A stretch of 43,345 nt of DNA from Bacteroidales bacterium H4 (GTDB lineage Bacteria; Bacteroidota; Bacteroidia; Bacteroidales; Muribaculaceae). The number at the start of each line of letters is the position of its first letter. Positions within the stretch are counted from its first letter, which is position 1. The notes under the pieces are model-generated. The model worked only from the letters and a program-made list of their open reading frames with translations. It made no database searches and was not told the origin of the DNA. The stretch is taken from positions 1 to 43,345 of the forward strand of contig DAAP01000050.1 of NCBI GenBank assembly GCA_001701165.1, read 5' to 3'. A program made the translations under genes and the position numbers. Below, piece after piece: positions 34,998 to 43,036 of this stretch.

Positions 34998-35099
34998 ACA
35001 ATCACAGCGTTTACTATTCGCCGAGCCGGCCAAGGCTCATTTTTGAGGTAAGACAACCACGACATCCCGCACGCCGCAAAGCATGCGGGATGTTTTTTT
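34931..35099 (+). promoter_or_regulatory. Ribosome-mediated transcription attenuator of the pheA-tyrA operon
   Basis: Three mutually exclusive pairings can be drawn. Segment 1 ACGATAT (34931-34937, just at the Tyr codons) pairs with ATATCGT (34985-34991). Segment 2 TGCGGGAT (34979-34986) pairs with ATCCCGCA (35064-35071), the antiterminator. That same 5' arm instead pairs with 35084-35093, the terminator. ATGCGGGAT occurs identically in the leader frame (34978-34986) and in the terminator 3' arm (35083-35091), the hallmark of competing stems. A ribosome stalled at the Tyr run frees segment 2 (read-through); one reaching the stop codon masks it (termination). A small hairpin GAGCC/GGCTC lies at 35023-35038. 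Confidence 0.78.
35062..35099 (+). terminator. Attenuator terminator before pheA
   Basis: Perfect 10-bp stem ACATCCCGCA (35062-35071) with TGCGGGATGT (35084-35093), 12-nt loop, then a run of T to 35099. It sits 68 nt before the pheA start. Confidence 0.88.
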
Positions 35100-35167
35100 C
35101 AAGAACAATTTTTTAGATACATAACCGACAAAACGATTCGGCACATGGCCGACCCACAACGTAAATA

Positions 35168-36061
35168 ATGACACAACACTCTGGCATAGAGACAAACATC
35201 AGCGACACGATGCCGCTTCGCGTAGCCATACAGGGCATCGCCGGATGCTTCCATGACGCGGCCATGCGCCGATATTTTATCAATTCACAGCGGCCGGTTG
35301 TTCCCGTCGAATACGAGAGCTTCGAGCAGGTGGTGCACGCCGTCACCGAGGGCCAAGCCGAATATGGCGCTATGGCCATAGAAAACACCATTGCCGGACC
35401 GCTGCTGCCTAACAACGAGTTGCTGCGCACCAACGCGGTACACATCGTGGGCGAACACAAAATGCGCATCAGCCACGCGCTGCTGGCTCTGCCCGGCGAC
35501 CGACTTGAGGACATCAACGAGGTGCGCTCTCACCCCATGGCCATCATGCAGTGCGACCGCTTTCTCAAGGCGCACCCCCAATGGCGCGTAACCGAGGTAT
35601 TCGACACAGCCGGAGCGGCACGCGACCTCTTCGAAGACTATTCAGACGACCGGCACTTGGCCGCCATAAGCCCCGTCAGCGCCGCATTGAACTACGGTCT
35701 GAAGGTGCTTGCCGACGGCATCGAGACAAACAAGCACAACTACACACGATTTTTGATTGTAGCTCCCGGCGCCGAGGCCGAGGCTGCCGCCGATGCCGAC
35801 AAGGCGTCAATAGTCTTCTCGCTACCGCACACCGAGGGGTCATTGTCCAAGGTGCTGACCGTGCTGGCACTATACGATATGAACATGACCCGTATCCAGT
35901 CGATGCCAGTCATCGGACGCGAATGGGAGTACCGCTTCTACATAGATTTGACATTCAAAGACATACAGCGTTGCCGACAGGCACTTGATGCCGCTCGTCC
36001 GCTGATGAGCGACCTCAAGGTTTTGGGCTTATACAAAGACGCCCCGACGCCCGAAATATAA
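35168..36061 (+). CDS. pheA: Prephenate dehydratase
   Basis: 297-residue enzyme converting prephenate to phenylpyruvate. The PDT domain (about 15-200) has VAIQGIAGCFHDAA, GAMAIENTIAGPL, ISHALLALPG and the catalytic TRF motif at T193-R194-F195 (HNYTRFLIV). A C-terminal ACT domain (about 215-290) reads FSLPHTEGSLSKVLTVLALYDMNMTRIQSMPVIG, the Phe-binding region, so feedback inhibition is likely. No chorismate mutase domain is attached; that activity is in the 37263 gene. Two ATGs are possible (35168, 35210); I kept the first, but the conserved part starts at the second. First structural gene after the attenuator. Confidence 0.96.
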   Translation: MTQHSGIETNISDTMPLRVAIQGIAGCFHDAAMRRYFINSQRPVVPVEYESFEQVVHAVTEGQAEYGAMAIENTIAGPLLPNNELLRTNAVHIVGEHKMRISHALLALPGDRLEDINEVRSHPMAIMQCDRFLKAHPQWRVTEVFDTAGAARDLFEDYSDDRHLAAISPVSAALNYGLKVLADGIETNKHNYTRFLIVAPGAEAEAAADADKASIVFSLPHTEGSLSKVLTVLALYDMNMTRIQSMPVIGREWEYRFYIDLTFKDIQRCRQALDAARPLMSDLKVLGLYKDAPTPEI

Positions 36062-36076
36062 ACCGCAACACAAATC

Positions 36077-37252
36077 ATGAACGACATAGACATACACCCG
36101 GCAGACCGCGTAGCCTCCGTGCGCGAGTACTATCTGCAACGTAAGATGCGCGAAGTGGCCCAACTCAACGCCGCCGGCGCCGACATCATATCATTAGGCA
36201 TCGGAGGCCCCGATATGCCGCCGCCACAAGCGGCCATAGACACCCTGTGCGCCCAAGCCCGGCGCCCGGATACCCACGGATACCAACTGAGTTCGGGCTT
36301 GCCCGAGATGCGCCGCGCTTATGCCCGCTGGTACGGCGAGCGCTTCGGCGTCATCCTCGATGCGGACAGCGAAATCATGCCGCTGATAGGCTCCAAGGAG
36401 GGCATTATGCATGTTTCGCTGACATTCCTCAATCCCGGTGACGGCGTACTGCTGCCCAATCCCGGATACCCGACATACACGTCCGTCAGCCGCCTCGTAG
36501 GCGCCGACATCCGCTACTACGACCTGCTCGAAGACCGCGGATGGACCCCGGACTTCGATGCGCTGGAACATGCCGACCTGTCCGGCGTCAAAATCATGTG
36601 GACCAACTACCCGAATATGCCCACCGGCGCCCCGGCGTCACGCGAACTGCTCGAACGCCTCGTGGACTTCGGACGCCGACACAACATCCTCATCATCAAC
36701 GACAACCCCTACAGTTTCATACTCAACGACAACCCGCTGAGCATACTTTCCGTACCCGGGGCCAAGGACATCGCCATCGAGATGAACTCACTGTCCAAGA
36801 GCCACAATATGGCCGGATGGCGTATGGGAATGCTCGCCGCCAAAGCCGAATATGTCTCCTGGATACGCCGCGTCAAGAGCAACGTCGACTCCGGACAATT
36901 CGCCCCGATGATGTCGGCCGTCGTGGACGCCCTCGCCGTCGGCGACGAATGGTACGCCCAACTCAACGCCACCTACGCCGAACGCCGTGCCCTCGTCGAT
37001 AGGATAGCCACGGCACTGGGCTGCACCTTCGACCCGGCACAGCGCGGGATGTTCGTATGGGCGCGCATCCCCGAATCCGAGCCCTCGGCCGAAGCCATGG
37101 CCGACCGCATACTCGACCAAGCACGCGTATTCATCACCCCGGGCAGCATCTTCGGCTCCAACGGCGACCGACACATTCGCCTGTCGCTGTGCGCCAAGCC
37201 GCATAACCTGCAACGCGCCCTCGACCGTATCCAACAATTATCCAACAGCTAA
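36077..37252 (+). CDS. PLP-dependent aminotransferase (class I/II) of the aromatic operon
   Basis: 391-residue fold-type I aminotransferase. ISLGIGGPDMPPP is near the N-terminus, the substrate loop YQLSSGLPEMRRAYARWY follows, NPGYPTYTSVSRLVGAD is the central domain, NDNPYSF carries the cofactor-contacting Asp/Tyr, and the PLP lysine is K241 in NSLSKSHNMAGWRMG. The C-terminal arginine for the carboxylate lies in HIRLSLCAK. Given its place between pheA and DAHP synthase (15 and 10 nt spacers), it probably transaminates phenylpyruvate, 4-hydroxyphenylpyruvate or prephenate; aspartate or diaminopimelate-type specificity cannot be excluded. Confidence 0.9.
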   Translation: MNDIDIHPADRVASVREYYLQRKMREVAQLNAAGADIISLGIGGPDMPPPQAAIDTLCAQARRPDTHGYQLSSGLPEMRRAYARWYGERFGVILDADSEIMPLIGSKEGIMHVSLTFLNPGDGVLLPNPGYPTYTSVSRLVGADIRYYDLLEDRGWTPDFDALEHADLSGVKIMWTNYPNMPTGAPASRELLERLVDFGRRHNILIINDNPYSFILNDNPLSILSVPGAKDIAIEMNSLSKSHNMAGWRMGMLAAKAEYVSWIRRVKSNVDSGQFAPMMSAVVDALAVGDEWYAQLNATYAERRALVDRIATALGCTFDPAQRGMFVWARIPESEPSAEAMADRILDQARVFITPGSIFGSNGDRHIRLSLCAKPHNLQRALDRIQQLSNS

Positions 37253-37262
37253 AACCGCCAAT

Positions 37263-38336
37263 ATGAAAGATATACAACCCTTAGGAATCGAAGGAACCAC
37301 CGGACCCGGCCCGGTCATCATCGCCGGCCCGTGCAGCGCCGAGACACGGCAGCAAGTGCTGGACACGGCACGCCGCCTTGCCGCACAAGGCGTGCGCATA
37401 TTCCGCGCCGGCATTTGGAAGCCGCGCACACGTCCCGGAGGCTTCGAAGGCATAGGCGCCGACGGCCTCCAATGGCTCAAGGAAGTACGCCAAACCACCG
37501 GAATGGCCGTAGCCACCGAAGTGGCCAATCGCGAACACGTCCGCCAGGCCCTCGATGCCGGGCTTGATATGCTGTGGATAGGCGCTCGCACCACAGCCAA
37601 CCCATTCGCAATGCAGGAAATCGCCGACGCACTCTCCGAAGCCGGCGCCGACATTCCCGTACTGGTCAAGAACCCCGTCAATCCCGACCTGGAACTGTGG
37701 ATAGGCGCTCTCCAACGCCTATACAACGCCGGAATACACCGCCTGGGTGCAATACACCGCGGATTCAGCGCCTACGGCCCGCACCTATACCGCAACCTTC
37801 CCCAGTGGCACATACCCATCGAGCTGCGCCGCCGCTACCCAGCACTGCCAATCATCTGCGACCCCAGCCACATGGGAGGCAAACGCGAACTGGTGGCACC
37901 GCTGTCACAGGAAGCCCTCGATATGGGATTTGACGGCGTAATCATCGAAAGCCACTGCAACCCCGATGACGCGCTCTCGGACAAAGCCCAGCAAATCGAG
38001 CCGGAAGTCCTCGGCTTCATCCTCGACACTCTCACCATTCGTCGGCAGAAACAATCCACCGAAAACCTGCGCCTGCTGCGCCACGAAATCGACCGCTTGG
38101 ACAACGACCTACTCGAAGTCCTGGCCCGCCGCATGCGCGTATGCCGCGACATCGGCATGTACAAAAAGGAACACAGTATGCCCGTACTGCAAACCGGACG
38201 CTTCGACGACATCATGCACTCGCGCGTGGCCACAGCCGTCGAAATGGGCATGAGCGCCGACTTTATGCGCACCGTACTCGCCGCAATACACGAAGAATCC
38301 GTCCGACAGCAAATCGAAATCCTCAATCGCCGCTAA
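37263..38336 (+). CDS. Bifunctional DAHP synthase / chorismate mutase
   Basis: 357-residue fusion. The N-terminal type I-beta (KDO8P-synthase-like) DAHP synthase is at about 1-255: VIIAGPCSAETRQQVLDTAR, FRAGIWKPRTRPGGFEGIG, WIGARTTANPF, VLVKNPVNPDLELW, RNLPQWHIPIEL and CDPSHMGGKRELV. The C-terminal AroQ-class chorismate mutase is at about 262-350: LRLLRHEIDRLDNDLLEVLARRMRVCRDIGMYKKE, then the second helix pair and the Q/E end. It makes DAHP from PEP and erythrose-4-phosphate and turns chorismate into prephenate, feeding both PheA and TyrA. The fusion would also allow prephenate or chorismate feedback. It is 10 nt after the aminotransferase. Confidence 0.95.
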   Translation: MKDIQPLGIEGTTGPGPVIIAGPCSAETRQQVLDTARRLAAQGVRIFRAGIWKPRTRPGGFEGIGADGLQWLKEVRQTTGMAVATEVANREHVRQALDAGLDMLWIGARTTANPFAMQEIADALSEAGADIPVLVKNPVNPDLELWIGALQRLYNAGIHRLGAIHRGFSAYGPHLYRNLPQWHIPIELRRRYPALPIICDPSHMGGKRELVAPLSQEALDMGFDGVIIESHCNPDDALSDKAQQIEPEVLGFILDTLTIRRQKQSTENLRLLRHEIDRLDNDLLEVLARRMRVCRDIGMYKKEHSMPVLQTGRFDDIMHSRVATAVEMGMSADFMRTVLAAIHEESVRQQIEILNRR

Positions 38337-38397
38337 AATTCACAGCGGATTACAAAGGATTACAAACACCCCACCACAAAACGACACACCTACAACA

Positions 38398-39171
38398 ATG
38401 AAAATACTGATACTCGGCGCAGGCAAGATGGGCTCCTTCTTCTGCGACCTGCTGTCCTTCGAGCACGAAGTCGCCGTATACGATACCGACCCGCAACGCC
38501 TGCGCTTCACCTTCAACTGCCAACGCTTCAGCGACCTCGAAGAAATACGCGACTTCGAGCCGCAACTCGTCATCAACGCCGTTACCGTCAAATACACCAT
38601 CGACGCCTTCCGTCAAGTAATGTCCCTGCTGCCGCCGGCGTGCATACTCAGCGACATAGCATCTGTCAAAACCGGCCTGCCCGAATTTTATGCCACTTGC
38701 GGACACCCCTTTGCCTCCACCCACCCCATGTTCGGCCCCACATTCGCACGACTGGACAACCTCGGCGATGAAAACGCCATCATCATCGCCGAAAGCGACC
38801 ACCTCGCCAAAGTCTTCTTCCGCGACATTTACAGCCGCCTGCACCTCCATATCGAAGAATACACCTTTGCCGAGCACGACACCACCATCGCCTACTCGCT
38901 GTCCATACCCTTTGCCTCCACCCTGGTCTTCGGCGCCGTCATGAAACACCAAGACGCCCCTGGCACCACATTCAAGCGGCACATGGCCATAGCTCGCGGT
39001 CTGATGAGCGAAGACGACTACCTACTCACCGAAATCCTCTTCAACCCCCACACCCCCGAGCAGTTACGCGCCATCCGCGCCAAGCTCGCCGAACTCTCCG
39101 CCATCGTCGAGTCCGGCGATGCCGCCGCCCTCCGCAACTTCCTCGACCAAGTCCGCGAAAACATCGCCTGA
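38398..39171 (+). CDS. tyrA: Prephenate dehydrogenase
   Basis: 257-residue NAD(P)-dependent enzyme making 4-hydroxyphenylpyruvate. The Rossmann motif LGAGKMGSFFCDLLS is at 6-20, VINAVTVKYTID contacts cofactor, and the substrate side shows SDIASVKTGLPEF and FASTHPMFGPTF (the S-x-HPMFGP motif). The helical domain has EHDTTIAYSLSIPF. No ACT domain. It closes the operon, 61 nt after the DAHP synthase gene. Its last 44 nt before the stop are repeated exactly at 41044-41087, and the stop TGA corresponds to TAA there, so the 3' end is at an insertion junction. Confidence 0.95.
   Translation: MKILILGAGKMGSFFCDLLSFEHEVAVYDTDPQRLRFTFNCQRFSDLEEIRDFEPQLVINAVTVKYTIDAFRQVMSLLPPACILSDIASVKTGLPEFYATCGHPFASTHPMFGPTFARLDNLGDENAIIIAESDHLAKVFFRDIYSRLHLHIEEYTFAEHDTTIAYSLSIPFASTLVFGAVMKHQDAPGTTFKRHMAIARGLMSEDDYLLTEILFNPHTPEQLRAIRAKLAELSAIVESGDAAALRNFLDQVRENIA
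39126..39169 (+). repeat. 44-bp direct repeat, left copy (inside tyrA 3' end)
   Basis: Identical over 44 nt to 41044-41087. It codes for the last residues of TyrA (ALRNFLDQVRENIA). The next bases are TGA here and TAA at the other copy, so both copies keep a stop in frame. Possible attachment site or target duplication. Confidence 0.9.
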
Positions 39172-39320
39172 GCCCACCCACGCCGACCACACTGACGACA
39201 CCACGCAACCGCCGCCTATAGTGCATATATCCCGATACAATATCAGGATATGCAAACACTTGCATTCGCCCAACCGCTCCCTTTCTCCGCATATAAATCC
39301 GTGCAAAAAGACCTTATACC

Positions 39321-39422
39321 TGCGCACCATATCCATTTTCAGCCTACGTATATCTGCGCACTATATACATTTTCGATACTCACATACCTGCGCACTCTGC
39401 ACATTTTTATGCCTGCACACTT
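39321..39422 (+). repeat. 34-bp-period repeat array, left
   Basis: TGCGCAC recurs at 39321, 39355 and 39389, exactly 34 nt apart. The consensus begins TGCGCACTATATACATTTT. A degenerate copy precedes it (39287-39320, ending TTATACC) and a partial TGCACAC copy follows at 39414. It lies beyond the 3' end of the ATPase gene. Confidence 0.78.
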
Positions 39423-39485
39423 TTACAGCGCCAATATCTTAAAGCGCAGTCTATAACCCTCGTCTATATACGCTTCTATATGTGG

Positions 39486-40846
39486 CTACAAGCAAAAAGC
39501 CATATATGCAGGGATGTATATCACGCCATCCTCAATATGCAGGTTTTTAGGATGTATTACAATTGATTGTCCGATGCGTTGACCGTATTTCTCGGCAAAT
39601 CGCGTGAGAGAAGTTGTCCGATAGCGGTTCTTAGACCTGACTTCTATCGGGAAGATTTTATATTTAACTTGCTGTTATTGGACAATATGAAGTCTATTTC
39701 GATGTCGTTTCGATGTTTTTCCTCATTGTACCGTGTATAGAAATACAGTTTATGCCCAGCAGCAACAAGCATTTGAGCTATTACGTTCTCATAAAACATA
39801 CCTTCGTTTATAGACAATTTGCCTCGCAGTATTTCACTATATAATTCTCCGTCCGAAATCTCATTTTCGTCAAACGTATGACTTATCAATAAGCCGGTAT
39901 CGCCCATATAGCATTTAACATAAGTGCGATCTTCATTTAGCGATAAGCCAACGTTCGGATCCGTGCAGTTAAAACACTGATTGGCTATTTTTGAATCCGC
40001 AAGCCAAAAGAACGTGTCATGATACTTTGGGAATGTGGCATTCTTCTCTATTTTGGAGAAGATCACTCTGCGCTCGGCCTTAGAGAGAAATGCCGGAATC
40101 TGGTCATAAATAGCCAGAACGTTTGTGCGGTAACGAGCTGAAATCTTCATAATGTCACTGCGATAAAGAGATAATATATCTCGTTTTTCCTCGTCAGCCC
40201 GCGAAAAATCCCGATCGCTTGTGATATATGCCGAGATACTTTGCGGCATACCTCCTACAATCATATACTGTCTGAACATTAGCATTGCCTTTGCGTGCAA
40301 TTCTTGCTGCAATGGCTTTTTCTCAATGTAGCAGCTTCGGATATAATCAGCCAAAGGTCGTTCACCCATCGCCCACATAAATTCCTCAAAATCCATCGGA
40401 TACATATTTAGGGCACGTTCTTCGGACGGAATGGTGATATTAGAAACACTTTCTTTGATGGAAATCAGCGATCCGGTTTCAATGTAGTCATAACGACCGT
40501 CTGCAACAAGATACTTCACCGCTTCCCGTGCTTTCGGGAACTTCTGTATTTCATCAAAAATAATCAGGCTATTGCGCTGATAAAGTCTGACACCATATTC
40601 TGACGATAAAAGCATAAAGAAGGTATTCAAATCACTCAAATAGTTATTGAATGCCGACTTTACGACCTCCGATGCTGTATTAAAGTCAATTAGAATATGG
40701 CTTTTATACTCTAGTTTAGCAAATTCTTCAACGATAGTTGATTTCCCAATACGGCGTGCCCCCTCAATCAGCAGGGCTTTGCTGCCGGATACAGATTGCT
40801 TCCAGTCCAACAACCTATTGTAAATCTTACGCTTAAAAACGACCAT
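39486..40846 (-). pseudogene. AAA+ ATPase with DUF4143-type C-terminus, frameshifted
   Basis: Reads as an ATPase of the common Bacteroidota/archaeal type: Walker A GARRIGKST (29-37), Walker B SLIIFDEIQ (D98, E99), then the TGSLISIK sensor-like block, and a C-terminal PD-(D/E)XK-like DUF4143 region (LFYENV-like FYENVIAQMLVAAGHKLYFYTR, DIEIDFILSNNSK). The open frame stops at 39644 after 400 residues (ending KLNIKSSR). In the next frame the expected family end continues intact (KIFPIEVRSKNRYRTTSL...) to a TAG at 39486-39488. A single missing base near 39650-39670 explains this. Restored length would be about 453. Function unknown; AT-rich, within the tyrA insertion. Confidence 0.85.
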
Positions 40847-40875
40847 AACTATTATATTACTAATGATTATGAAGG

Positions 40876-40907
40876 CAAAATTAGTCTAATTATTCATAAT
40901 ACGCAAG
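40876..40907 (-). promoter_or_regulatory. Promoter of the ATPase gene
   Basis: On the minus strand CTTG (40907-40904), 20 nt, then TAATTTTG (40883-40876). The -33 element falls inside the innermost 34-bp repeat unit, so a protein binding the repeats could control transcription. Confidence 0.6.
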
Positions 40908-40992
40908 TATAGAATCATCAAAAACATATATAGTGCGCACATATACATAAACAAAATTCATATATAGTACGCACATTAACTATCAACAAACT
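40891..40992 (-). repeat. 34-bp-period repeat array, right (opposite orientation)
   Basis: Units begin at 40891 (degenerate), 40925 and 40959, exactly 34 nt apart. On the minus strand the unit reads GTGCGCACTATATATG..., matching the left array consensus in TGCGCACTATATA-nn-TTTT and the following ATAC-x-TGCG junction. It lies immediately upstream of the ATPase promoter. Confidence 0.78.
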
Positions 40993-41043
40993 TGTACCGG
41001 ACATAATCAGTGACGTATCTGCTCAAATAGCAATCGGCTCAAT

Positions 41044-41087
41044 CGCCCTCCGCAACTTCCTCGACCAAGTCCGCGAAAACATCGCCT
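41044..41087 (+). repeat. 44-bp direct repeat, right copy
   Basis: Exact copy of the tyrA end 39126-39169, followed by TAA. The AT-rich insert stops abruptly at its left edge and GC-rich sequence resumes after it. Confidence 0.9.
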
Positions 41088-41198
41088 AAACCACCGCGCC
41101 TAACACACACCCGGTTTTCAACGGTTCATTGTGTTTCTATACGTAACATTTAGTGTCGCATGAGGATTCCTTTTTGCGGCTCAGTCTGTCATGTGGCT

Positions 41199-41230
41199 AT
41201 TGCGTGGCACGCGAAAAAAGTGTAAATTTG
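41199..41230 (+). promoter_or_regulatory. Promoter of the 41414 gene
   Basis: ATTG (41199-41202; one mismatch to TTTG) lies 20 nt before TAAATTTG (41223-41230). The start codon is 183 nt further on. Nothing else is supported between 41088 and 41413. Confidence 0.55.
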
Positions 41231-41413
41231 CAGTATCTAAACATCGTGGATACGACATCCGTTCATAATATAATAATATGATGCAACACCGGAACATAGG
41301 CAAAAGCATCTAAGATTGTTACTCATAAAGACATACTTAACATAGCCTTTGCCGTTCCCAAAAAGCAAATAAATCAGTCAAAGCATCACTCTGAACTATA
41401 AATATCACAAACT

Positions 41414-43036
41414 ATGCCTAGGATTTCACGATTAAATGAAAGCAAAATAAAGGAATTGTATGACATTCTTGAACGATACGGCGGTTTACCCACACAAACA
41501 ACTGATAGAAAAGCATATGCCAACATCAAATACTATTGCACACGATACGGAGACAACCCTCAAATAAAGGATCTAATTAACAAATTTAACATTTCCTTTC
41601 GAGGCCATAGGCTGAGTTTTGAATCTACTCTTTTTGAACTTAAATCTAAGTTAGAAAATGAGGGAAGAATTCCGCCTATCAAAGTGAATCAATCTCTTTA
41701 TTGCTCTGTACGGTACTTCTTTAACAAGTATTCCGACCGAGAAGAAGTACAGGAACTAAAGTTTTTATATGCTCACAATTCTTGCTATCCTCTGCCTCAA
41801 TCGAGATTAAAGCGGCCCATATATACTTCCTACGATGATATATGCCCATTAGAATATTCAGACTGGAAGCGCAATTCGGCATTTGATTATATTTTATATG
41901 TGTTTTCTCGATTTTCAAAACTTCCAGCAAAAAACACCAAACCAATGGAAGATTTGAAATACTCTATAAAGAAATGGTATCGATATCAAGATAAAAAGGA
42001 TAACTCACTTAAGATTTTCATTTCCAAGCTTCTTTCTCTTGGATGTAATGAAGATTTCATTGTCGAAGTAAACAACAGCTTTTATTTTCAAGACGAAAAA
42101 GTAAAGCAACATATAAATCATCTTTTATTAGAGCATGGAGCTTGCGCGATAAACTATTTGGCAAAAATGGCTATGCCTGGGTGTTCCTTATCGCTTGACT
42201 TTGTATTCTATTACTTCTATAACTTATTCAATGACGCACCAAATAATAGAGAAGTCCACCCTCTTGGTGAATTGTTCGATTCATCAGATTATTCTGCTGT
42301 GATATATCCGCATTATAGGCTTCTTGATAGTTGTGATGAATCTAAAATTAGAAGTCGAGTTGTAAATTTCAATCGCAATTGGGATGAAGAACCGCCGATT
42401 ACAATTCAAGATTGGGAGGCTTATGGAGAATATCGTTTCTTTATTCCGTTAAAATCTTCCGATTGGTATAAAGATGATTACGCTAGTTTCGACAAATCGT
42501 TTCCAAAAAAATGCATTGAGAATGGGCATCCCTATTTTAGATATTACAATGCAGGTTATCGATATTTGGATTTTAAATTATTTTTAGCCGAAAACAACCT
42601 AATTCTCAAACGTTTAAAAAAGCAGTCTGAATTAGACCGTTTAACTTCCTTAAACCTTGCCAACGCGAACTTACTGTTAGATGAAGACCTTGAAACTGCT
42701 TATAACATTGCTCGTTTAGATTCCTCTTGTATTGTTGACGACTATGGAGGCGTATACAAATTTACAGAGGACGGTCTCTGTTTGTTATTCGCACCCATCA
42801 ATGTACATAATTACGAAGTAGAACGCGAGACAGTGATTATAGCAAATAATGCCTTTCGAGTTTGCACACATACTTTAAGTTCTGTTTTATTCGGAGCGAA
42901 TATCAAACGGATGTATTCGCTCAGCCTCGCTACATGTGATTGTCTCAAGCAAATTATAATTCCAGAAGATAATCTTGCGGAGTATTGTCAACTTTTCCCA
43001 AAGCGATGCACTTCTCTGTTTGTACTCTATTTCTAA
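41414..43036 (+). CDS. Protein of unknown function with N-terminal repeats and BspA-like LRR end
   Basis: 540-residue protein without signal peptide or membrane helix; family not recognised. The N-terminal third has two clear copies, and a looser third, of a unit of about 48 residues: LYDILERYGGLPTQ...YANIKYYCTRYGDNPQIKDL, LKSKLENEGRIPPI...YCSVRYFFNKYSDREEVQEL and YVFSRFSKLPAKN...LKYSIKKWYRYQDK. The C-terminus resembles degenerate BspA-like leucine-rich repeats (VIIANNAFRVCTHTLSSVLFG, then LKQIIIPEDNLAEYCQLFP). It is very AT-rich compared with the core genes, and lies next to the tyrA insertion, so horizontal origin is likely. Possibly an accessory or defence-type factor, but that is speculation. 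Confidence 0.75.
   Translation: MPRISRLNESKIKELYDILERYGGLPTQTTDRKAYANIKYYCTRYGDNPQIKDLINKFNISFRGHRLSFESTLFELKSKLENEGRIPPIKVNQSLYCSVRYFFNKYSDREEVQELKFLYAHNSCYPLPQSRLKRPIYTSYDDICPLEYSDWKRNSAFDYILYVFSRFSKLPAKNTKPMEDLKYSIKKWYRYQDKKDNSLKIFISKLLSLGCNEDFIVEVNNSFYFQDEKVKQHINHLLLEHGACAINYLAKMAMPGCSLSLDFVFYYFYNLFNDAPNNREVHPLGELFDSSDYSAVIYPHYRLLDSCDESKIRSRVVNFNRNWDEEPPITIQDWEAYGEYRFFIPLKSSDWYKDDYASFDKSFPKKCIENGHPYFRYYNAGYRYLDFKLFLAENNLILKRLKKQSELDRLTSLNLANANLLLDEDLETAYNIARLDSSCIVDDYGGVYKFTEDGLCLLFAPINVHNYEVERETVIIANNAFRVCTHTLSSVLFGANIKRMYSLSLATCDCLKQIIIPEDNLAEYCQLFPKRCTSLFVLYF

Larger units (their letters stand above)
39126..41087. mobile_element. Candidate 1.9-kb insertion at the tyrA 3' end
   Basis: Bounded by perfect 44-bp direct repeats. 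The inside is AT-rich from about 39218 to 41040 against a GC-rich surround, contains one ATPase gene (frameshifted), and has 34-bp-period repeat arrays near both ends in opposite orientation. Insertion leaves a complete tyrA with a stop codon, as integrative elements that target gene 3' ends do. No integrase or transposase gene is inside, so mobility in trans, decay or a recombination-derived duplication are all possible. Confidence 0.55.

Noticed and set aside
39287..39422. Possible CRISPR array (34-bp-period repeats)
   Set aside because: The units abut with no unique spacers, are imperfect throughout and have only about three copies; no cas genes are present.
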